From the NCBI GenBank assembly GCA_023376005.1, contig CM042151.1:74075707-74139706 (forward strand): a stretch of DNA of 64,000 bases. Direction: 5' to 3'. Both the position numbers and the translations under genes were made by a program. This document shows, piece after piece, positions 55,344-64,000 of this stretch. Below the pieces are notes generated by a model. That model did no database searches and was not told the origin of the DNA. It saw only the letters and a list, made by a program, of their open reading frames with translations. Position 1 is the stretch's first letter. Every line of letters starts with the position of its first letter. This stretch comes from Doryteuthis pealeii. Taxonomy: Eukaryota; Mollusca; Cephalopoda; Myopsida; Loliginidae.

Positions 55344-56634
55344 GCGTTGTCAGTGATGTCAAAGCCTGGTTCCCCGTGGAGTTTCGGGTCTTATAACCTC
55401 AGACTCCCCTCTCTAGGCGGACCCTATCAGAGAAGATTGGACTCTGATCCGCCCCTATATAATAACCCATATAATAACCGTCTTCTAGAGGTTGTTGTCA
55501 GTGATGTCAAATCCCCGGGAGTTTCGGGTCTTATAACATCAGACTCCCCTCTCTAGGCGGACCCTATCAGAGAAGATTGGACTCTGATCCGCCCCTATAT
55601 AATAACCCATATAATAACCGTCTTCTAGAGGTTGTCGTCAGTGATGTCAAAGCCTGGTTCCCCGGGGAGTTTCGGGTCTTATAACATCAGACTCCCCTCT
55701 CTAGGCGGACCCTATCAGAGAAGATTGGACTCTGATCCGCCCCCTATATAATAACCCATATAATAACCGTCTTCTAGAGGTTGTCGTCAGTGATGTCAAA
55801 GCCTGGTTCCCCGGGGAGTTTCGGGTCTTATAACATCAGACTCCCTCTCTAGGCGGACCCTATCAGAGAAGATTGGACTCTGATCCGCCTCCTATATAAT
55901 AACCCATATAATAACCGTCTTCTAGAGGTTGTCGTCAGTGATGTCAAAGCCTGGTTCCCCGGGGAGTTTCGGGTCTTATAACATCAGACTCCCCTCTCTA
56001 GGCGGACCCTATCAGAGAAGATTGGACTCTGATCCGCCCCCTATATAATAACCCATATAATAACCGTCTTCTAGAGGTTGTCGTCAGTGATGTCAAAGCC
56101 TGGTTCCCCGGGGAGTTTCGGGTCTTATAACATCAGACTCCCCTCTCCAGGCGGACCCTATCAGAGAAGATTGGACTCTGATCCGCCCTCTATATAATAA
56201 CCCATATAATAACCGTCGTCTAGAGGTTGTCGTCAGTGATGTCAATTCTTGGTTCCTCGGGGAGTTTCGGGTCTTATAACATCAGACTCCCCTCTCCAGG
56301 CGGACCCTATCAGAGAAGATTGGACTCTGATCCGCCTCTATATAATAACCCATATAATAACCGTCGACTAGAGGTTGTCGTCAGTGATGTCAATTCTTGG
56401 TTCCTCGGGGAGTTTCGGGTCTTATAACATCAGACTCCCCTCTCCAGGCGGACCCTATCAGAGAAGATTGGACTCTGATCCGCCCTCTATATAATAACCC
56501 ATATAATAACCGTCGTCTAGAGGTTGTCGTCAGTGATGTCAAAGCCTGTTCCCCGGGGAGTTTCGGGTCTTATAACATCAGACTCCCCTCCCAGGCGGAC
56601 CCTATCAGAGAAAATTGAACTCTGATCTGCCCTC
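55344..56634 (+). repeat. Satellite: nine tandem copies of a 148-149 bp monomer
   Basis: GTCAGTGATGTCAA recurs at 55349, 55497, 55637, 55786, 55934, 56083, 56232, 56380 and 56529. Each unit contains GAGTTTCGGGTCTTATAAC, a GGCGGACCCTATCAGAGAAG block, an inverse TCTGATCCGCC, and TATATAATAACCCATATAAT. The second unit is about 9 bp shorter. Units are nearly identical; the last lacks the TATAATAA part and ends the array. Frames across it are not genes. Confidence 0.97.
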
Positions 56635-57134
56635 CTTGAACGTCAGATAACTGTTTGGCTCTCATTGATATTTACTGCATTCCCTGTAATCAGTTTTGGA
56701 TGAGAAATGCCAATGCCCATTAAAATACATAGTTAAAATCGTGGTTAAAATTCTAAAGTATACATATATACACATATCCCCCCCCCACACACACACATCT
56801 ACATACATACATGTGTAAATATAAATATACACCCACTCACATACCCACACACATGCATATACAATAGCTACAAATATATCATTTAAGCCAAGAAATGTAA
56901 TATTTACAAGTTATTTAATTTAAAGCTTAAATGAATTTACGTTTTACTATCCTATTATTTACAATTAGAACATATTACTTAATCTCAGTTAAAAAGAATA
57001 AAAAACGCTATTTTACTGAAAAGGAAAAAAAAACATTGCAAACATAATTTCTTTTAAAACTTAATACGCTATACTGAAATTGATTAAAACAAGTAATTTA
57101 AGTTAAAAAACATTTAAAAAGTTGTTTAAAAAAA
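56635..57134. other. AT-rich stretch without a gene
   Basis: Includes a CA-rich patch near 56785-56850. Nothing else recognised. Confidence 0.5.
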
Positions 57135-57340
57135 CCATTACTCTATACCGATAGAAATATTAAAATATGTGATTATCATTTAATAAATTTTAATTTAATG
57201 TTTCGCTGTACCGATTAAAACATGAAAATTCTGCTGACTCCATTACTTTATACCAATAGAAATATTAAAATATGTGATTATCATTTAATAAATTTTAATT
57301 TAATGTTTCGCTGTACCGATTAAAACATGAAAATTCTGTT
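57135..57340. repeat. Two-copy 105 bp tandem repeat
   Basis: CCATTACTCTATACCGATAG at 57135 and CCATTACTTTATACCAATAG at 57240; the remainder of the two copies is nearly identical. Confidence 0.92.
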
Positions 57341-57432
57341 AAACAAAAATATTACGCTGTTGGGTTTAAGGTTATAATAAGTTGAACAAAACAACTCCGA
57401 CATGAATGTTAAACATAACATAATGGACTTTA

Positions 57433-57714
57433 ATGAATTGGACAGCACATGGAGTAAAATATAAGACAAGAAGTACACATACAAGGAAAGGAATGATATA
57501 CAATAAAAAAACGTATACATTAGTTCACTACAAGAACATACACAATAAAGCTAGGAATGGAGAGTCCATAATTTCAAGTAAATTTAGCGTTGTGTTGGGT
57601 GTAGAAGCCCCTACAACACTATTACACTGGTTTAGAAAAAAAAAGGCTAGAACTTTAATTCGGGCATTATGCCGAAAGAAAAAAAAATTACGAAAACCAA
57701 GAGCTAATTCATGA
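57433..57714 (+). other. Unrecognised 93-codon basic frame
   Basis: Frame with FSVVLGVEAPTTLLHWFRKK and a very basic end. No family signature and no partner; it runs up to the minisatellite. Chance ORF or transposon scrap are both possible; I would not call it a gene. Confidence 0.15.
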
Positions 57715-58083
57715 AACCTTTTCCCTATTTCCCCCTCCCCTACGTGCTAGAAAAATAAGAAAATGAAAACCTTTTCCTTATTTCCCCCTCCCCTACATGC
57801 TAGAAAAATAAGAAAATGAAAACCTTTTCCCTATTTTCCCCCTCCCTTACGTGCTAGAAAAATAAGAAAATGAAAACCTTTTCCTTATTTCCCCCTTCCC
57901 CTACATGCTAGAAAAATAAGAAAAATGAAAACCTTTCCTTATTTCCCCCTCCCCTACATGCTAGAAAAATAAGAAAATGAAAACCTTTTCCTTATTTTTC
58001 CCCTATTTCCCCCCTCCCTACATGCTAAAAATAAGAAAATGAAAACCTTTTTCCTATTTCCCCCCCTACGTGCTAGAAAAATA
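57714..58083 (+). repeat. Minisatellite: about seven copies of a 53 bp unit
   Basis: CCTTTTCCCTATTTCCCCCT, CTACGTGCTAGAAAAATAAG, AAAATGAA repeat in series with alternation of TACGTG and TACATG. One strand is almost pure pyrimidine then pure purine within each unit. Confidence 0.95.
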
Positions 58084-58151
58084 ATAACTATACTTATAGT
58101 TAGTAACCCTCAAAAGAATTAATTTGAAATGAGTTGATAAAAGTTGGTGAT

Positions 58152-58224
58152 GTGGGTGCATATGTATGTATAGGGAGTCAATTTAAACTTTAAATTAACT
58201 CCCCATACATACACATGCACCCAC
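58152..58224. repeat. Near-perfect 34 bp palindrome
   Basis: GTGGGTGCATATGTATGTAT ... CAATTTA and TAAATTAACTCCCCATACAT ... CCCAC pair with three mismatches and a loop of about 5 bases. Confidence 0.9.
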
Positions 58225-58589
58225 GAAGATAAATATTAAAAAAAATGCAAATACAGATTGTCCAATTAAAAAATCCTTATAAAATTTACAAAATTAGTGT
58301 ATAAAATGTTTGTAAATATGTACCACCTATTTATTTTTTTTTTTTAAACTCTGAGGGTAGATCGCAGTGGAAAAAAAAAGGAAAATATTGAAACAAGAAA
58401 TATTTTACAAGAGAGGGTGACATTTGCCTGCCTAATCTTCCTTTTCCTGCTTTGGACCACAATTCGTTTCTTTTTTACCATATCCATTGGGATGTACGTT
58501 CTGCTAACTCCGATTTTTTTTTAGGGATTTCTTTTTTTCAGAGACTGCAATTCCAATCCTTCCCAGGCCCCTACTTAGCGACTGAGCCA

Positions 58590-59290
58590 CAAACCCCTGT
58601 ATTACACCTCGACTGGATCGTAATATGTCTTCCATCTGTTCTGCTGGCATTCTTCAACTAGTTCTTGATATTTTTCTCGTTTCCTCTCATTTGTTACAGT
58701 TATATTTTCTTCCCAAGAAACTGACAATTCCCATATTATCAGTCTCTTGGTTTTATCCGAATATAGAATTAGGTCTGAACGCAACGTTGTATTTGATATA
58801 CAAGTTCAAATTTCAATTTCGTTCCCAGATCTGTTATTAGCTGCCAATTTTGTGCAGTCAATAACATATTTAGGGCATTTCTTTTACTTGGTTTCCCTCT
58901 TTCTCCGGCCTTTATAAATTTTATAAACTTTTCATTATGTACTTCGTTACTTTTGTATGAACGGATTGCACCCTTTACTGCTTCAGCTATTGCACCAAGG
59001 ACCTGGTCGTGTCGCCACCTATATCTTCTATCTCCCAAAGCCTTGGTGCAACTACTTAAAATGTGCTGTAATGTGGCTCACTTACTACAGAGTGTGCAGC
59101 TAGGAGACTCACTTATACCCTATGTGTAGAGATTTGAAGGACTTGGGAGAACATCATAGATGGCTTTAATAAGGAATTTATAGTCATCCCGCCAACAGCC
59201 TGACCCCATAATCTTTCTTTGCTCCATTCCTTCCCAAATTGTCCACACACCTGTTGACCCAAACTGACCGCCTACCAATAAATATATGAG
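58590..59290 (-). pseudogene. LINE C-terminal region with endonuclease-like domain
   Basis: Minus-strand translation gives YKFLIKAIYDVLPSPSNLYT, a cysteine cluster (SPSCTLCSK ... HILSSC), LGDRRYRWRHDQVLGAIAE, KAGERGK, NWQLITDLG, then in a second frame LRSDLILYSDKTKRLIIWEL and ERKREKYQELVEECQQNRWK. This is the C-terminal part of a retroelement family that carries a restriction-enzyme-like nuclease after the reverse transcriptase; the D ... E pair (RSDLIL, WELSV) would be part of its PD-(D/E)xK site. A stop replaces Trp after LYT, another lies in the cysteine cluster, and a frameshift lies near 58770. Family assignment from memory of the motif pattern. Confidence 0.7.
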
Positions 59291-59394
59291 AAAACTTTTT
59301 CCTAAGAGGACTATTTCATCAACTTGAATAAAACACAGAAAAAAAATTTTTTCCCATATACAATAAAATTGGAATATATGTATTTACCAACTTC

Positions 59395-59520
59395 TCTCAG
59401 AGATGCTGATAGCTATGCATCCTGAATCCTGCGTCCCTGGTGCATAAAAATCTAAATGGACACAGTAAAATCATATCCATGTGTCCCACGAGCACACCTA
59501 GGAATGTAATTCTTTCTTAA
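59395..59520 (+). repeat. Dispersed repeat, partial copy 2
   Basis: AGAGATGCTGATAGCTATGC to ATATCCATGTGTCCC corresponds to the first 120 bases of 54443-54800 and 60590-60950. Confidence 0.7.
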
Positions 59521-59956
59521 AAAAGATCAAGTACATTTATTTTTTGTGGTGGACTTTTGTAAAATTGATAACAATAAATTAAATTCTACCATTGCTTGTG
59601 TAGTAGTAATCTAAAAAAAACATATTTCAATTAAAGGAAATATTGTATAAAACATAAGCTTAAATATAACTTTACTACAAGTTCGCATTCTGATAAAAAA
59701 AAAATATTGACTATTTTTTTTAAAGAAAAATTGGAGAAAATTTTTGCTAATGTTCCCTTTAACTCTACATAAAGGACAAACTCTTAATTTTAAGATAAAA
59801 AAAAAATATTTAAGAAATTAATTACCCAAAGAAAATGTTGGCGTCATAAGAGTCTCTTAGTAATTCAGTTGAAATCTATTTGCCTTTGATCTCTAACTTC
59901 TGGCATGGATATCTGATGAATCATTCGCCATGTCATGATTCACAGTGAGTATTTTA
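59521..59956. other. AT-rich stretch without a gene
   Basis: Nothing recognised. Confidence 0.5.
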
Positions 59957-60007
59957 AAAATTATTCTGTCCCATTAATGGGTCCCAATAATGGGACAGAA
60001 TAATTTT
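59957..60007. repeat. Perfect 18 bp inverted repeat
   Basis: AAAATTATTCTGTCCCAT (59957-59974) and ATGGGACAGAATAATTTT (59990-60007) are exact reverse complements with a 15-base loop TAATGGGTCCCAATA. Immediately beside the SINE 60020-60195. Confidence 0.95.
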
Positions 60008-60019
60008 AAAGAAATTTTT

Positions 60020-60195
60020 AAGAACTTAGTCCACCCTACTATTTACCCATAGCTGGAGGGAGAATAACTGGATTCGTACCTTTCCCAAAGGTATTAGGTC
60101 CATATAAAATGCAAGCAGCCTCATCCAGGACTTGAACTCATGTCACCATGTCCATTTTCTTCAACAAGAACCATTACACCACGGTCACCTCCCAC
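60020..60195 (-). mobile_element. tRNA-derived SINE (same family as 2677-2905)
   Basis: Minus strand: GTGGTGTAATGGTTCTTG (A box), ATGAGTTCAAGTCCTGG (B box), then GGGAAAGGTACGAATCC and CCTCCAGCTATGGGTAAATAG. Head and body match 2677-2905. Confidence 0.8.
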
Positions 60196-60309
60196 ACAAA
60201 AGTGGAATATAGTTAGTGATAATAAACAAAAAGTAATGCAAAAAGAAAATCCCAATAAAAAAGATTCAAGTATTTATTCATTTTAAGGGTCTCAAGAAAG
60301 ATGAGACAG

Positions 60310-60545
60310 TTGCCATACTTAAATGTGTTCTTCTTTTTCTCCCTTTTTTTGACTTTTTCTCTTTTTTTCTTTTACTTCCTAATTCTTCTCATATTTTGTT
60401 TTTCATTCTTTTCCTTTCTGTTCTTTCACTTCTCCTCTCTCTTCTTGTCCCTCCTCCTCCTCCTTCTTGTCTTCCCTCTTTCTTCTTCTCCTTCTCTCTT
60501 TCTTTTTTTTGTTACTCTCTATTTCTTTCTTTTCACATTTCTTTG
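60310..60545 (+). repeat. Polypyrimidine tract
   Basis: Over 200 bases of almost only C and T on the plus strand, not a simple unit repeat. The Phe/Leu/Ser frames across it are artefacts. Confidence 0.9.
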
Positions 60546-60589
60546 ATAATCATCACTCAACATGGATGTGTATTTTTCCTAATCTCATA

Positions 60590-60950
60590 CAGAGATGCTG
60601 ATCAGTACACATCCTGCATCCCTGACTCATAAAAATCTATAAGGATGTAGTAAAATCATATCCTTGCATTACAGTGTTTTTCTTTTTTCTTCCCATCACC
60701 ATTTCAAGCCAACTGTAAATACATTTTAATAGTTTCTATTGAAATAAATTACACAGAATAGGTTCTAAGGTAGGTGTTGGCCAGTTTTAGTTGTTTTCCC
60801 AGACATAAATAAAAACCCTACAATTTATTAACAAACTTTAGTTGGGACCTATTAATTGTCCTAGGGACTCATTCAAAGCAAATATGTGCATCCCAGGAGT
60901 CAGTAAATAAAAAAATCTATCAACATCACTGCCCATAGAATTTATTCCAA
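60590..60950 (+). repeat. Dispersed repeat, copy 3
   Basis: Matches 54443-54800 over its whole length with scattered substitutions. Confidence 0.75.
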
Positions 60951-61305
60951 GTTAATCACACCCAGTCTCTTAACCCAGAAAACAATGAGGCAAACCATAA
61001 AATTCTGGAATGAGTTTCAAATAAAATCCCACCATCCTATTCTCACTACAGAACACAATATGGAACCTGGAGAGACAATGACTATCTGGAGAAGAAACCT
61101 GTCAGAAGAAAGAACATAACTCTGACGGAAGAACATTAGAGACACAACAAAACAACAATACTAAATGCTACAAATCCGGTTAAATTAGGAACTTTATTTT
61201 GTCAATCTTATAAGATCTAGATCCCATGAAAGAAAAAGACCTCACATTAAAAAGGGCAAGAAGCAGATTATACCCCACACAGACGATTATGGACATGGAC
61301 TAAAA
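60951..61305 (+). repeat. LINE-associated sequence, inverted copy of 27111-27470
   Basis: Shares CAAACCATAAAATTCTGGAA, GGAACCTGGAGAGACAA and TCTTATAAGATCTAGATCCC with the reverse complement of the 27 kb block. Confidence 0.65.
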
Positions 61306-61608
61306 ATGCCTGCACAGGCTGATTCCTTGATAGATAGCCTGGAAAAGGCAGCACAGAACAGCCTCTACGTGAACCCCGATAAAACAGAGTACATGTGTTT
61401 TAAAAAGAACGAAGGTATCAAAACACTTGACAGTAAGCCTCTGAAGCTGGTAAAACAATTCACATACCTAGGTAGTAATATCTTATCTACCAAAAGTGAT
61501 ATTAATGCATGCATAAGGACGTCATGGTTTACTATAAACAGATTATCAGTCATATGGAAATCTGATCTCACTGACAAGTTAAAAACGACAATTTTTATAA
61601 TAGAATAA
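61306..61608 (+). pseudogene. LINE reverse-transcriptase C-terminal fragment
   Basis: A 100-codon frame: AQADSLIDSLEKAAQ, LYVNPDKTEYMCFKK, KLVKQFTYLGSNILSTKSDI and RLSVIWKSDLTDKLK, the thumb region of the same LINE as 26441-27110. The frame then runs into AT-rich sequence and the C-terminal part found at 26 kb is missing. A fragment, although free of stops within this span. Confidence 0.8.
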
Positions 61609-61619
61609 ATATTCTTTTA

Positions 61620-61865
61620 ATAGAAAAAAAATTCCAATCATTTGGCAAATTTTATAACATATGACTCTTCAGAATTTCTTTGGATTTTTTTTAATTTTCA
61701 AGAAACCTTAAAAAGTGAAAGTTTAAATTTGGCAATCAATTTGCAATCACCATATGTTGCCAAATGGGGTCTTAACTTAGTGACCAAATTTCTTAACATT
61801 CTATTTTGTCTCTGATATTTATTTATCTACATGCATACAATCATGGTACAACATACCATCTTCCA
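61620..61865 (+). repeat. 3' flank of LINE remnant (inverted copy of 26150-26410)
   Basis: CATTTGGCAAATTTTATAAC to GGTACAACATACCATCTTCC aligns with the reverse complement of 26165-26405. Confidence 0.7.
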
Positions 61866-61874
61866 GCTTATGAA

Positions 61875-62915
61875 TGACAAAGTCCCACAATTTAGCTGAC
61901 AACCAGTTTGGCTTTCCCAAATCTTTACAAAGAGGTTGTTTCGCACCGTGCGCTCAAGGACGTACAGACAAACACCGTAGTTCAAAATAGTTCTTTATTT
62001 TTCATACGGCACATGCCGTGAAAACTGTGAATTAAACGAAAGAATTCGAATAAGTCACAATATCACACAAAATACAATAAAATACAAATACAATAAATTA
62101 GACAAATATTACACAAAAGGATAAAAACACAATTACCAAGAAAGGTTTACGTCATGTAATTTATGGAAAATTTTAACTATAAAAAAATTCAAAGCTAAAA
62201 CTATGAATTACAAATTAAACATACAAAGGGGGTTTGGGGTATTTAAAACTCAATTGCCACAAAAATGCACAAACAGTAATTTAACTGGGGAAAAAGAATA
62301 TTTCTCATTTTGAGAAATTACAAATTAAAAACCAAAAATAACACATGTAAATAAATGCAATTTCAAAGAAGAGAATGGAGAACTTAAATACCTTTGCTGG
62401 CACGTAGGGACTTGGACATTAAACTAGACCAAAATCTTAGTAGTTCTTATACTAAGAATTGCGGTTCCAAAATAACCGCCAAAAGTTGCTCACATGGGAG
62501 CTTCAAAAACTTGACTTGTTCAAGTGGACATCTCAAAACGGAAAGACAGATCCTTGCCAGGACTCCTGACAATACCAAAATTACTACTAAGTTCTCGGAC
62601 TGAGTAAACCTTTATCTTTTATTAAAATCTTTTTTCCATTTCACTGCACAAACAGCAGTGGTTTACTTATACATAACACAAAGGCAAAATAAGCACTCCA
62701 AACAATCTCAAAAATGCACTTACACATATATTTGGGGTTATCAAAAACCCAAGAACTATTTCTTATAAGGTAACCATTTTTACCAGGGGGAATGACCAGG
62801 TCACAGAGTACCTTATTCAGGGGTAAAGAGGAAAGTGGGAAATGGGAAGCCCAAAACCGGACATGATGGTCATGACAAGACACAAAATCAAATCACTGCT
62901 AAATCTGCCTAAACA
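61875..62915 (+). repeat. Lone LTR of the Gypsy family
   Basis: Begins TGACAAAGTCCCACAAT and ends ...CTAAACA; aligned by eye with the reverse complement of 20425-21406 along its length, including CTTTATTTTTCATACGGC and GAATGACCAGGTCACAGAGT. No gag or pol follows, but the similarity goes on for about 13 bases past the LTR (GTGACAGCCACAC against GTGGCAGCCACAA), so some primer-binding sequence seems included. Solo LTR or a truncated element. Confidence 0.75.
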
Positions 62916-63731
62916 GTGACAGCCACACAGGTGTATAAAATTCACTATTAGTCTGCTAGAAGATGAACCGGGAAAAAATTGTTACCAAGCTAAAGTTGGT
63001 ATTTTTTGAAAGCTAAGGGAATCCTCTTTAGAAATTTGAAAACTCCTCTTTTTTTACCGCTGGGGAAAATCTTTTATGGGGGTGGGTATGTAAACCAGAT
63101 TTAAAATGAGGAATGTGGAGTAAAAACAAGTCATATCACCTTTTGTGTTGGTATTACAATTTTAAAAATACAGCCATGAAACAGTGCATTATATAAGCAA
63201 AGTTCAATTGAATAAGAGAAAATACTTTTTTGTATCAATTCAAAGGAAAATATTGTCTATAAAAAAAACTTAAAAAAAAGAAAAACAATACAAAAATTAC
63301 ATTTTTAAATTTTAAATTGGTAATCTCAGATTTAGAGAAAGTTTATTAATAGCTAAGTTATACCCTCGCATAAACAGTAGGTTAGAATTAAACACCGAAT
63401 ATATAATTAATTAACATGCACATTCCATAAATGCACATATAAAAAAAATGAAATTGAAATTGATTGACCAACAGAAATCACGTCTCTTCTGCGTGGCGTT
63501 CTAACAACCCATGCGAAGTGTGTTTATAAAAAAAACAACAACACAAGACTACGTTCATTTTAAAAACATTCTCTGAAAATGAAGATACTTCGAAATTGAT
63601 TAGACATTGGACAGTATTTTATTTTATTTTATTTTGTACACATTTATAAATAATAATATACTTTACTTAACAATACTTCAAACAAATTATTAAATACTAT
63701 TAAGAAAATAACTTTTTTCAGATCTTGTAAG
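62916..63731. other. AT-rich stretch without a gene
   Basis: No gene seen. A TTTTA microsatellite lies near 63617-63640. Confidence 0.5.
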
Positions 63732-64000
63732 TAGGTACCACCAATTTTACCATGTGAAATTTAACCCCCTATATTTAACACAATGAAACTCGCCGAAAAA
63801 TTAATATTTTCTTTAAAAAAATTTTCCATTCGAAAGAAAAAAACATTAAATAAACTCCTGATGATTTTTAAAAAAAATTTTCAGCTTAAGGAAATAATGA
63901 AAATTATGAATGAAAAACAATGTTTTCATTTTTGCACTGTTAAATCAACTGAAATTTAACGTAGCTAAAAACAAGTTACGATAAGAGTTACGATAAGAGT
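63732..64000. mobile_element. hAT-like element, left end, cut by window edge
   Basis: Begins TAGGTACCACCAATTTTACC and follows the left arm of 37216-38660. The last bases hold a duplicated TTACGATAAGAG. Confidence 0.65.

Noticed and set aside
55347..56618. Overlapping frames in the satellite
   Set aside because: They repeat with the monomer and change frame with its length.
55344..56634. CRISPR array
   Set aside because: Units are contiguous with no unique spacers, monomer is 148 bp, and the genome is eukaryotic: satellite DNA.
57433..57714. Host gene
   Set aside because: No motif, no flanking gene structure, strongly biased composition; kept only as an unrecognised frame.
60301..60632. Phe/Leu/Ser-rich frames that resemble membrane segments
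   Set aside because: Produced by the polypyrimidine tract.

Overview
This window is animal nuclear DNA: AT-rich, with no operons, no ribosome-binding-site logic, spliceosomal-type acceptor sequences, tRNA-derived SINEs, LINE, Penelope and Gypsy remnants, hAT-like elements, satellite DNA and large microsatellites. The only plausible host coding sequences are four poly-C2H2 zinc-finger loci. The repeat content suits an invertebrate with a transposon-rich genome, and a mollusc is my best guess, but nothing seen here fixes the phylum.

Layout. 1-10.7 kb: no host gene; a terminal-inverted-repeat element, two tRNA-derived SINEs, a LINE C-terminal remnant, microsatellites, a 1.9 kb hAT-like element with readable 8 bp target duplication. 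10.9-13.3 kb: zinc-finger locus A (+, 18 fingers, open). 13.3-16.6 kb: LINE fragments interrupted by other elements, then a SINE. 16.7-21.4 kb: decayed Gypsy retrotransposon on the minus strand with its 5' LTR. 21.8-26.1 kb: mosaic of AT-rich fold-back and hAT-like copies. 26.2-27.5 kb: LINE remnant (minus). 27.7-30.0 kb: zinc-finger locus B (+), a pseudogene. 30.0-31.8 kb: insertion private to locus B. 31.8-35.0 kb: LINE fragment, 3'-flank element and a dead Penelope-like element (minus). 35-40.3 kb: AT-rich hAT/fold-back mosaic. 40.5-41.6 kb: zinc-finger locus C (+, 7 fingers, open). 41.6-44.8 kb: its LINE/3'-flank module with a nested 930 bp insertion. 45.6-50.5 kb: large composite bounded by CAGGGTTCCCAC-type ends. 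51.2-53.8 kb: LINE remnant and zinc-finger locus D (-, 19 fingers, open). 54-64 kb: dispersed repeats, a nine-copy 148 bp satellite, a 53 bp minisatellite, two LINE remnants, a SINE, a lone LTR region and the start of another hAT-like copy.

How the parts relate. The four zinc-finger loci are paralogues duplicated as blocks: each carries the same splice-acceptor-led 5' region containing already decayed fingers. A, B and C also share a start region, an Asn-Lys-stop tail and the same 3' module (a LINE reverse-transcriptase piece broken by the same insertion). Because the blocks are paralogous they act as filled/empty controls for one another, so several insertions and their target-site duplications can be read directly inside this window. 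Loci A, C and D could make DNA-binding proteins; B cannot. No KRAB, SCAN, BTB or ZAD partner domain is visible, so any effector domain would have to lie on upstream exons not identified here.
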